Below, one piece after another: positions 1-5,029 of a stretch of 5,463 nt of DNA. The stretch spans positions 1 through 5,463 of the forward strand of contig JAIRWW010000270.1 in NCBI GenBank assembly GCA_031268685.1. The letters are read 5' to 3'. Below the pieces are notes generated by a model. The model did not search any database and was not told where the DNA came from. It worked only from the letters and a program-made list of their open reading frames with translations. The DNA is from Azoarcus sp. (GTDB lineage Bacteria > Pseudomonadota > Gammaproteobacteria > Burkholderiales > Rhodocyclaceae). Made by a program: the position numbers and the translations under genes. The stretch's first letter is position 1; every line of letters begins with the position of its first letter.

Positions 1-594
1 GGAATTGCGCGGGCGCTGGCAACCGGGCCGCGCATTCTCTTGTGCGACGAGGCCACTTCGGCGCTCGATCCGCAAACAACGCAATCGGTGCTGCGCCTCC
101 TGGATGAAATCAACCGGGAGCTGAAACTCACCATTGTTCTGATAACGCATGAGATGAATGTGATACGCACTTTGTGCGACCGCGTTGCCGTTCTCGACGA
201 GGGAAGGGTCGTCGAGGCTGGCGAAGTCGCCGAAGTGTTCTTGCAGCCCAGGCACGCTGTGTCGCGCCGTTTCGTTTCCGAATCTGAATCCGAATCCGAA
301 TTTGAATCCAACTCCGAATCCGAAGATACTGGCGGAACGTATTCGCGCGGCACATACGATCATGCCGAAGGCCGTCTGCTGCGGCTGAGCTTTCGCGGCG
401 AGAAACTCCACGACGCTGTATTCGGCAGGATAATGCGCGAATACGGTGTGGACTTCCGCTTTGTTTCCGGCCATATCGGCAGAATAAAAAATATGCCTTA
501 TGGCCGGCTTGTGCTGAATTTGACCGGCGCGCGCACAAATGAAGCGCTGGAGCGCATCCGTATCGAGGGAATTACCGCCGAGGATTTGCGCTGA
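1..594 (+). CDS. metN: Methionine ABC transporter ATP-binding protein MetN, 3' part (5' end outside window)
   Basis: This is the ATPase subunit that powers methionine import through MetI at the inner membrane. The frame is open from base 1 and the first 197 visible residues include the end of the ABC signature region (GIARALA), Walker B with D-loop (ILLCDEATSALDP, window residues 12-24) and the H-loop histidine in ITHE (residue 50). Walker A and most of the LSGGQ motif lie upstream of the window. After the ATPase core comes a linker with an unusual Ser-Glu repeat (residues 93-108). A C-terminal NIL domain follows (about residues 118-197, with the RLSFRG and YGVDFRFVSGHI strands); in this family it binds methionine and inhibits transport when the cell is replete. 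The stop codon TGA overlaps the metI start by one base, so the genes form one operon. The family assignment is firm; methionine specificity follows from the NIL domain and the MetI/MetQ partners. Confidence 0.93.
   Translation, partial: GIARALATGPRILLCDEATSALDPQTTQSVLRLLDEINRELKLTIVLITHEMNVIRTLCDRVAVLDEGRVVEAGEVAEVFLQPRHAVSRRFVSESESESEFESNSESEDTGGTYSRGTYDHAEGRLLRLSFRGEKLHDAVFGRIMREYGVDFRFVSGHIGRIKNMPYGRLVLNLTGARTNEALERIRIEGITAEDLR
277..324 (+). repeat. In-frame TCCGAA hexanucleotide repeat (8 units) coding for Ser-Glu in metN
   Basis: There are eight consecutive hexamers of the form TCNGAA. Units 1, 3, 4, 7 and 8 are exactly TCCGAA, unit 2 is TCTGAA, unit 5 is TTTGAA and unit 6 is TCCAAC. 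They encode an acidic SE-type linker between the ATPase core and the NIL domain of MetN. Because the unit is six bases, slippage would change length by two residues without breaking the frame. Confidence 0.9.
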
Positions 595-1256
595 TGGATT
601 TCATTGCCAATATCCCATGGGCCGATGTCGGCGAGGCTTCAATCGATACATTGTTGATGCTCGGCATTTCGATGCTTTTCACGCTGATTTTCGGTTTGCC
701 GCTCGGCATTTTGCTGTTCCTGACCGGCAAACGGCAATTGCTGGAGCAAACGCTTTTTTATAACACCCTCTCCTTCGTCGTCAATATCCTGCGTTCGGTG
801 CCTTTCATTATTCTATTGATCGTAATGATGCCGCTCACGGAAATCGTCATCGGCACCTCGCTCGGCGTGGCTGGCGCAAGTCCGCCGCTCGTGGCCGGCG
901 CAGCGCCGTTTTTCGCGCGGCTCGTCGAAACGGCGCTGCGCGAGGTCGACCGCGGCATTGTCGAAGCGGTACAGGCCATGGGCGCGAACACGCGGCAAAT
1001 CGTGTTGAATGCGCTGATTCCCGAGGCTTTGCCAGGCATTGCCGCCGCCATGACTGTCACCGTCATCGCGCTGGTGTCCTATACGGCGATGTCCGGCATC
1101 GTCGGCGGCGGCGGACTTGGCGATCTTGCAATACGCTACGGTTATCATCGCTACCAAAATGATGTCATGGCGGTCACTGTCGTTTTGCTGCTTCTTCTCG
1201 TGCAAGCCTTGCAAATGTTTGGTGATAAGCTGGTACTGCGTTTCACGCACCGCTGA
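594..1256 (+). CDS. metI: Methionine ABC transporter permease MetI
   Basis: This is the inner-membrane permease of the MetNIQ methionine importer; 220 residues is a typical length for MetI. Hydrophobic segments are visible at about residues 20-44, 59-85, 147-172 and 190-210, with a further one possible near 86-108. The EAA coupling loop, which docks on the ATPase, is clear: EAVQAMG at 124-130 followed by LIPEALPGI at 141-149. The conserved SYTAMSGIVGGGGLGDLAIRYG region, characteristic of MetI, is at 162-183 with the GGGGLGD stretch intact. The ATG at 594 overlaps the metN TGA (592-594), and a GAGGA ribosome binding site sits at 580-584, nine bases upstream, inside the metN coding sequence. 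This favours translational coupling. It is followed 22 bases later by metQ. Identification is firm. Confidence 0.95.
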   Translation: MDFIANIPWADVGEASIDTLLMLGISMLFTLIFGLPLGILLFLTGKRQLLEQTLFYNTLSFVVNILRSVPFIILLIVMMPLTEIVIGTSLGVAGASPPLVAGAAPFFARLVETALREVDRGIVEAVQAMGANTRQIVLNALIPEALPGIAAAMTVTVIALVSYTAMSGIVGGGGLGDLAIRYGYHRYQNDVMAVTVVLLLLLVQALQMFGDKLVLRFTHR

Positions 1257-1265
1257 TGCCATTCT

Positions 1266-1270
1266 GGAGA
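1266..1270 (+). promoter_or_regulatory. Ribosome binding site that sets the metQ start
   Basis: GGAGA lies eight bases before the ATG at 1279. The same frame is open further upstream into metI, but the residues encoded there are metI in another frame. The site plus the signal peptide that begins at 1279 decide the start. Confidence 0.75.
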
Positions 1271-1278
1271 ATAAAGGC

Positions 1279-2073
1279 ATGAAATTTTTCGATAAGCTCG
1301 CCCTGCCCTTTTGCTTCATACCGGCCCTGCTGGCGTTTTCATCGCCCGCCGCCGCGGAAGAATTGCGTATTGGCGCAACGCCTGTCCCACACGCCGAAAT
1401 ACTCGAATTCGTTAAACCAGCGCTCGAAAAACAAGGCATTACGCTCGACATCAAGATTTTCACGGATTACGTGCAGCCCAATTTGCAGGTCGCACAAAAA
1501 AAGCTCGATGCCAATTTTTTCCAGCACCAGCCTTACCTGGATGAATTCAACAAAAGCCGCGGAACGACACTGAGCAGCGTGACCGGCGTGCATATAGAGC
1601 CTTTCGGCGCGTATTCCAAAAAGATCAAAAAGCTCGATGCTCTCGCCGAAGGCATGATGGTCGCCATTCCCAACGACGCCACAAACGGCGGACGGGCCTT
1701 GCTGCTTCTGGCCGCACACGGACTCATCAAGCTCAAGGACGGCGCGGCCATTACCGCGACGGTGCGCGATATCGTATCGAATCCCAAAAAGCTCCGGTTC
1801 CGCGAGATCGAAGCCGCGACACTGCCGCGCGCGCTCGGACAAGTGGATCTCGCGCTCATCAATACCAATTACGCACTCGAAGCCGGACTCAATCCAATTT
1901 CAGATGCACTCATCATCGAGGGCGCGCAGTCGCCTTATGTGAATATCCTCGTAGCCCGATCCGACAAGGCTGCAAGCGAAGCATTGAAAAAGCTCGCGGC
2001 AACGCTGACCTCGCCCGAAACACGGAAATTCATCGAAAATCGCTACAAGGGCGCGATACTCCCGGTATTTTGA
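1279..2073 (+). CDS. metQ: Methionine-binding periplasmic protein MetQ
   Basis: This is the substrate-binding protein that delivers methionine to MetNI; it has 264 residues, normal for the NlpA/MetQ family. An N-terminal signal peptide (basic start MKFFDK, hydrophobic core about 7-20) ends with an AxA site, cleaving after A26 (SPAAA/EEL). Family motifs are present: LRIGATPVPHAEIL (29-42), FTDYVQPN (61-68), DANFFQHQPYL (77-87), AIPNDATNGGRALLLL (129-144) and DLALINTNYAL (190-200). Several of these form the methionine pocket in known MetQ proteins. The only cysteine in the leader (C12) is mid-signal and not in a lipobox, so the sequence predicts a soluble periplasmic protein and not a lipoprotein as in E. 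coli MetQ. It is the third gene of the metNIQ operon. The ligand could be D- or L-methionine or a related compound; sequence alone does not settle that. Confidence 0.94.
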   Translation: MKFFDKLALPFCFIPALLAFSSPAAAEELRIGATPVPHAEILEFVKPALEKQGITLDIKIFTDYVQPNLQVAQKKLDANFFQHQPYLDEFNKSRGTTLSSVTGVHIEPFGAYSKKIKKLDALAEGMMVAIPNDATNGGRALLLLAAHGLIKLKDGAAITATVRDIVSNPKKLRFREIEAATLPRALGQVDLALINTNYALEAGLNPISDALIIEGAQSPYVNILVARSDKAASEALKKLAATLTSPETRKFIENRYKGAILPVF

Positions 2074-2099
2074 ATCTCCACACACGAAATGAACATATC

Positions 2100-3137
2100 A
2101 TGACATCAAACTTCGACGCCGCTATTCTGATAGGCCGCTTCCAGGCTTTCCACAACGGCCATGCCGCCTTACTGCGCGAGACGCTGGCGCGGGCTGGACG
2201 AGTCATCATCGTGATCGGCTCCTCGTTCCGGTCGCGGAACGCCAGGAATCCTTTCACCCATGAAGAACGCGCCGCGATGATCACCGCCAGTCTCGATGAA
2301 GCCGACGCTCGCCGGGTAACGTTCGTCCCCATCCGCGACTACTACGACGACCAGCACTGGGCGGCGGCAGTGGAAGAAGGCGTGCGGACTGCGCTGGAAA
2401 AACAGGGCGCCGCCGCCTCGCGCATCGCGCTCGCCGGTTTTCACAAAGACGCTTCCACTTATTACCTGAACCTTTTCCCGCACTGGGCTTTCGTGGCCCT
2501 TGAACGCCAGGGAGAAATCGACGCCACCGCAGTCCGCCAGATTTATTTTGGCATCAGCGATGCGGACGCCGCGCGTGCATCGCTGCAAAGCCTGGTGCCG
2601 CCCGCGGTCGCCCGCTATCTCGACGCCTGGACCGCCCTCCCCGCCTTCGCCGCCATGCAGGAAGAACACAGGGCAATCGAAGCTTACAAAAAGAAATGGG
2701 GCAGCGGCCCCTTCGTCACGCTTGATGCAGTGGTGACAGCTGCGGAGCATGTCCTGCTGGTACGGCGGAAACACACACCGGGCAAAGGCTTGTGGGCCAT
2801 CCCCGGCGGTTTTCTCGAAGGCCGCGAACGCTTGCTGCAAGGCGCGATACGAGAATTAAAAGAAGAAACGGGGCTGGATGTATCCGATGCCGCACTCGTC
2901 GATGCCTTGCGCGCGGTCGCCGTTTTCGACCACCCCGACCGCAGCCAGCGAGGACGCATCATCACGCACGCGCATTGCTTCGATTTGCCGTCAGGCGATT
3001 TACCGGCAGTTCAGGGTTCGGACGATGCCGCCGAAGCACGCTGGTTTCCCATCGCCGGGCTGCCAAGCATGGAAGTGGATTTTTTCGAGGATCATTTCAC
3101 AATTCTCGACCGGCTGGGCATATTGCCGCCCCGCTGA
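2100..3137 (+). CDS. nadM: Bifunctional nicotinamide mononucleotide adenylyltransferase / Nudix hydrolase (NadM-Nudix)
   Basis: The N-terminal domain makes NAD from NMN and ATP; the C-terminal Nudix domain, in characterised homologues, hydrolyses ADP-ribose. Both are cytoplasmic. The 345-residue length fits the two-domain family (about 340). The nucleotidyltransferase part shows GRFQAFHNGH (12-21, the HxGH signature), SSFRSRNARNPFTHEER (41-57), GFHKDASTYYLNLFPHW (113-129) and ISDADAAR (152-159) in the place of the usual ISxTxxR motif. The Nudix box is a full match to Gx5Ex7REUxEExGU at 237-259, with G237, E243, R251, E252, E255, E256 and G258. PGG before it and WFPIAGL (315-321) after it are also typical. 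The ATG at 2100 is chosen because the fold begins directly after it; a TTG at 2070 would add ten residues of no known motif. Its ribosome binding site is weak. It starts 26 bases after metQ with no terminator seen, so co-transcription is likely. Confidence 0.92.
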   Translation: MTSNFDAAILIGRFQAFHNGHAALLRETLARAGRVIIVIGSSFRSRNARNPFTHEERAAMITASLDEADARRVTFVPIRDYYDDQHWAAAVEEGVRTALEKQGAAASRIALAGFHKDASTYYLNLFPHWAFVALERQGEIDATAVRQIYFGISDADAARASLQSLVPPAVARYLDAWTALPAFAAMQEEHRAIEAYKKKWGSGPFVTLDAVVTAAEHVLLVRRKHTPGKGLWAIPGGFLEGRERLLQGAIRELKEETGLDVSDAALVDALRAVAVFDHPDRSQRGRIITHAHCFDLPSGDLPAVQGSDDAAEARWFPIAGLPSMEVDFFEDHFTILDRLGILPPR

Positions 3138-3161
3138 AACCGCTCGCCAATCACTGTAAGG

Positions 3162-3227
3162 AAGCCCCGGACTCTCTCTATCCGTTCGGTCTGGGTCTAT
3201 TCGTTCGGCCGGGGCTTATCGAAGCCC
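3162..3227. repeat. Inverted and tandem repeat cluster in the convergent intergenic region
   Basis: A 9-bp arm AAGCCCCGG (3162-3170) is complementary to CCGGGGCTT (3209-3217). The second arm also overlaps a smaller hairpin, GGGCTT (3212-3217) with AAGCCC (3222-3227) around a four-base ATCG loop, so the two stems exclude each other. Between the arms lies an imperfect 19-bp tandem duplication (3177-3195 and 3196-3214, 16 of 19 identical, beginning TCTAT and containing CGTTCGG). The second copy plus the small hairpin resembles dispersed CGTTCGG...CTTATCGAAGCCC-type palindromic elements known from proteobacterial intergenic regions; that resemblance is from memory. There is no T-run on either side, so it is not a canonical terminator. 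Confidence 0.7.
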
Positions 3228-3243
3228 ATGGCGCCACAAAGAA

Positions 3244-3265
3244 CGCCCTTCTCGAAAGAAGGGCG
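3244..3265 (-). terminator. Probable rho-independent terminator of the PEP-CTERM gene
   Basis: A perfect 9-bp stem, CGCCCTTCT (3244-3252) with AGAAGGGCG (3257-3265), encloses a four-base loop. Read on the minus strand the loop is TTCG and the stem is followed by the T-rich TTCTTTG. It lies about 37 bases after the minus-strand stop at 3303. On the plus strand there is no T-run, so any effect on nadM transcripts is less certain. Confidence 0.65.
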
Positions 3266-3302
3266 AACGGAATAATCCAGGAAGAGATGATCGAGCAAAT
3301 TA

Positions 3303-3812
3303 TCAGGCCCGCGCGCTACGGCCACGGCGGCGAGCCACGGCCCCCACGATACCCAGGCCAGCGAGCAGCATAGCGTAGGTTTCCGGTTCGGGCACGGCGG
3401 AGAGTTGCGCAGGGGAGGACATGATGGCGATACTGTAAGAACCCCGGCTACCGGCCAGATTGCCGGAAACCCAAAGGCTGTAGCTGCCAGCGCCCAAGGT
3501 CGCGGCTTCGAATGTGCCGGTCGGATTATCGAACAATGAAAGAGTCTTGCCCGTCCCGGTCTCGGTCACGTATACCGACCAGTCGGAAAGCCCCATCGTC
3601 CCCAGATCAATAGAGATTGTGGCGTCGCCAGTAAGCGAAAACAGAAAGTTATCGGTAATTACCGGCATGTTTTCGTAATAATGGAAGGTGGTGGGGCCTC
3701 CCCAACTCGAAACCGTATCGAATCCGTAGAGATAGGAGGTAGCGGCTTGGGCTGCGCCGGCGAAACTGAATCCCAGTACCGTGGCCGCAACAAGTTTGGA
3801 AAGGCATCTCAT
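3303..3812 (-). CDS. Small secreted PEP-CTERM sorting domain protein
   Basis: This is a 169-residue exported protein with the C-terminal sorting signal recognised by exosortase (EpsH/XrtA-type) systems, usually linked to exopolysaccharide and floc or biofilm formation. It has a signal peptide (MRCLSKLVAATVLGFSFAGA, cleavage after AQA, about residue 23). The PEP-CTERM tail comprises VPEPETYAMLLAGLGIVG (140-157) and a basic RRR end (161-163) with a short extra tail GRSARA. The middle is a low-complexity beta-rich domain with ITDNFLFSL (52-60), which resembles the FxDxF subgroup of PEP-CTERM proteins with Ile for the first Phe; that subgroup call is tentative. The ATG at 3812 is chosen because a GAGGAG site lies eight bases upstream and the signal peptide begins there; the frame is open to 3863 but would put 17 residues before the signal. 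No exosortase gene is in the window. The molecular function is unknown. Confidence 0.9.
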   Translation of the reverse strand: MRCLSKLVAATVLGFSFAGAAQAATSYLYGFDTVSSWGGPTTFHYYENMPVITDNFLFSLTGDATISIDLGTMGLSDWSVYVTETGTGKTLSLFDNPTGTFEAATLGAGSYSLWVSGNLAGSRGSYSIAIMSSPAQLSAVPEPETYAMLLAGLGIVGAVARRRGRSARA

Positions 3813-3820
3813 TTTTGTAA

Positions 3821-3826
3821 CTCCTC
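3821..3826 (-). promoter_or_regulatory. Ribosome binding site of the PEP-CTERM gene
   Basis: On the minus strand GAGGAG is followed by eight bases and then the ATG at 3812. This is the strongest ribosome binding site in the window and fixes the start against the upstream in-frame ATG at 3863. Confidence 0.85.
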
Positions 3827-3858
3827 TTTTTTTGTGGGTTGTGAAAATCCGGCAATGC

Positions 3859-3873
3859 GCCAATTTCGCGCCA
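3859..3873 (-). promoter_or_regulatory. Candidate sigma-54 (-24/-12) promoter for the PEP-CTERM gene
   Basis: The minus strand reads TGGCGCGAAATTGGC. Compared with the sigma-54 consensus TGGCACG-N4-TTGC, 9 of the 11 defined bases match, including the invariant GG and GC with exactly ten bases between them. Transcription would start near 3847, giving a leader of about 35 bases that holds the ribosome binding site. RpoN-dependent expression of PEP-CTERM genes has been described in betaproteobacteria, which supports the call. No experimental evidence is available here. Confidence 0.6.
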
Positions 3874-4008
3874 TGCGTGCGCTACTGCCGACAACCAATA
3901 CAGCAATTATTGAGCCATATATGTATATTGATGATTTATAGTGCTTTTTTATGGATTGCTTTGATTCACATGAGAATCTGCTCGAAAAGCCGACATTCCA
4001 GGGCAGTG

Positions 4009-4049
4009 GTATTTCGGTAAACCACAAGTTGTATTTCGGTAAACCACAA
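4009..4049. repeat. Perfect 19-bp direct repeat with 22-bp period, possible upstream activator site
   Basis: GTATTTCGGTAAACCACAA occurs at 4009-4027 and again at 4031-4049. Allowing one mismatch, the repeat extends four bases to the left in both copies (AGTN), from 4005 and 4027. Each copy has an imperfect dyad (GTnTnnCGnnAnAC) centred on CG. The period is about two helical turns, so two bound proteins would face the same side. The pair lies about 160-200 bases upstream of the predicted start of the PEP-CTERM transcript. An alternative is a left-over end of an insertion sequence with repeated transposase sites, such as the IS21 family. Confidence 0.8.
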
Positions 4050-4222
4050 TGAAATCAAAAAAATGCGCTATATCCTAACGATTTTAATAGCATAAAAAAC
4101 ACTAGAGTTTATCAATTCCCCCATGGGCCAGGATGGCAAATACTATTGATTTTCCAATGGGAAAATATGTCGTTGTTTATTGCGTGTCTATATGTGGATG
4201 CAAATCCGTTTCGCCAAAAATG

Positions 4223-4239
4223 TGTAAATATTTTTGACA
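4223..4239. promoter_or_regulatory. Imperfect dyad TGTAAA-N5-TTGACA, possible regulator site
   Basis: The 17-bp stretch TGTAAATATTTTTGACA reads TGTCAAAAATATTTACA on the other strand, giving symmetry of the form TGTnAAnnnnnTTnACA. It sits in AT-rich DNA about 375-390 bases upstream of the predicted PEP-CTERM transcript start. The protein that might bind it is unknown. Confidence 0.35.
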
Positions 4240-4484
4240 CCAAGGGAATCTATCTCAGCCCCGGACAAGCGCGTCTACGGGACATTACCAATACTCGCGC
4301 ACCCGAAAGACCGCGGCGACCATAAAAAAACTGGAGGGGATGGTCCCAGGGCAATCGCACCTACCCCGCATAGGTAAATTTAAAATTACGTTAACTTTCG
4401 TAACGTTGCGACTCATCTGTTCACACGCTCATAAATTGAGTAGTTTTCTGTCTTTTTGGCACGCCCATAAAGACAAAAGACATC

Positions 4485-4735
4485 ATGCCGCTCACGCAAG
4501 TGTTCGTCTCGATTTCCGACCCGCGCAGCGCGCGCCACATCTGCCACGAGTTGACCGAGTTGCTGACTCAAGCCACGGGCAAACCAAAGTACGTCGATGC
4601 CGCGCCTACGCTGCGACAGAGCGCCTCTACAAGGAGCAGGACTGGTAGGACTCTGACCAGCTTCGCAATCATCGAGCGCATACGGTCTGTAAGCCAGCAG
4701 GGCGCTGGCCAATTCGCCGCACGCATCTTCTGCCG
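4485..4735 (+). pseudogene. Remnant of an ISAs1-family transposase (internally deleted and frameshifted)
   Basis: The first 28 codons from the ATG at 4485 (MPLTQVFVSISDPRSARHIC and on through HELTELLT) match, from memory, the conserved N-terminus of ISAs1-family transposases (DDE_Tnp_1-associated domain). The next recognisable piece is in the +2 frame at about 4565-4645: SHGQTKVRRC followed by ERLYKEQDW. It corresponds to the HGRxExRRC region from the C-terminal third of these proteins. After the stop at 4646-4648 the match resumes in the first frame as TLTSFAIIERIRSV (4650-4691), the usual W-GL-SF--IER-R continuation. So the middle, with the catalytic DDE residues, is gone and a frameshift separates the last two pieces. 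Similarity fades after about 4700-4735. The frame that stays open to 4895 is accidental. No terminal inverted repeats or target duplication could be established. Confidence 0.75.
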
Positions 4736-5029
4736 GACGGGATTTAGCACTTATCCATTTCTGGCAGAAATTTCTCTCATCGCATCTACTTTTTCTTTCC
4801 ACCAAAGACTAATGAAGCAAACGCCGCTTGTTATTGTGCTTATTCGCTATTGTGTGGAGTGCAGTGGCTTCAAATATTCTTTAGCCGTTTCATGACATTC
4901 AAGGAAAACGTCACATTGCGACTGATTAAGATTTTTGCAGTGCTTTTAGTGCTGCTCAATACACGTGTATGCTTTCACGACAAGATGAACGTCTCATCTA
5001 TAAAGGAATCAATCAGGACAGGCTCCGTC
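4736..5029 (+). other. Non-coding stretch upstream of the Sel1-repeat gene
   Basis: No independent gene is seen. The reading frame of the Sel1-repeat gene is open back to an ATG at 4892, which would add 46 residues including a second hydrophobic segment, but without a ribosome binding site. A perfect 12-bp palindrome ATACACGTGTAT lies at 4959-4970. No convincing -35/-10 pair was found; TTGCAG (4935-4940) with AATACA (4958-4963) at 17-bp spacing is the best and is weak. Confidence 0.5.
4959..4970. promoter_or_regulatory. Perfect 12-bp palindrome upstream of the Sel1-repeat gene
   Basis: ATACACGTGTAT is identical on both strands and lies 59 bases before the preferred start at 5030. This is a plausible operator position, but no regulator can be named and a chance palindrome is possible. 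Confidence 0.35.

Larger units (their letters stand above)
3874..4484. other. Long gene-free region between the PEP-CTERM gene and the transposase remnant
   Basis: About 600 bases without a convincing coding region on either strand. Bases 3900-4240 are AT-rich compared with the flanking genes, as expected for regulatory DNA or decayed insertions. It contains the tandem 22-bp-period repeat (4009-4049), a TGTAAA/TTGACA dyad (4223-4239), a GACCAT/ATGGTC inverted repeat (4318-4323 and 4340-4345), and an ACGTTA/TAACGT inverted repeat (4388-4393 and 4401-4406). Part of the right end may be the left flank of the decayed ISAs1 element. Short open frames here lack ribosome binding sites and family motifs. 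Confidence 0.6.

Noticed and set aside
1117..1278. Upstream extension of the metQ frame
   Set aside because: It overlaps metI, puts unrelated residues before a clear signal peptide, and the GGAGA site at 1266-1270 points to 1279.
813..1463. 216-codon open frame on the minus strand across metI and metQ
   Set aside because: It overlaps two firm genes, its translation is low-complexity antisense sequence, and no family is recognisable.
2070..2099. TTG start for nadM at 2070
   Set aside because: It overlaps the metQ stop and adds ten residues with no family match; the fold begins right after the ATG at 2100.
2169..2840. 223-codon open frame on the minus strand
   Set aside because: It lies wholly opposite the well-supported NadM-Nudix gene, has no recognisable motif, and is the kind of antisense frame common in GC-rich coding DNA.
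3813..3863. Extended start of the PEP-CTERM gene at 3863
   Set aside because: It would put 17 residues before the signal peptide and cover the ribosome binding site and the predicted transcript start.
4009..4049. CRISPR array
   Set aside because: There are only two copies, the gap is three bases and no cas gene is present; the tandem repeat does not have spacer structure.
4234..4256. TTGACA as a sigma-70 -35 element
   Set aside because: No -10 hexamer stands at 16-18 bases; the nearest candidate, TATCTC, is 11 bases away.
4340..4648. Plus-strand open frame with an ATG at 4340
   Set aside because: Only its last third is meaningful, as a frameshifted piece of transposase; the ATG is just one base after GGAGGGG, too close for initiation, and the N-terminal part matches nothing.
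4413..4805. 130-codon open frame on the minus strand
   Set aside because: It is the antisense of the transposase remnant and has no motif or ribosome binding site.
4406..4923. Direct repeat TTGCGACT (4406-4413 and 4916-4923) as the target duplication of the ISAs1 element
   Set aside because: The bases just inside the repeats are not inverted repeats of each other, and a shared 8-mer between two stretches of this size is expected by chance.
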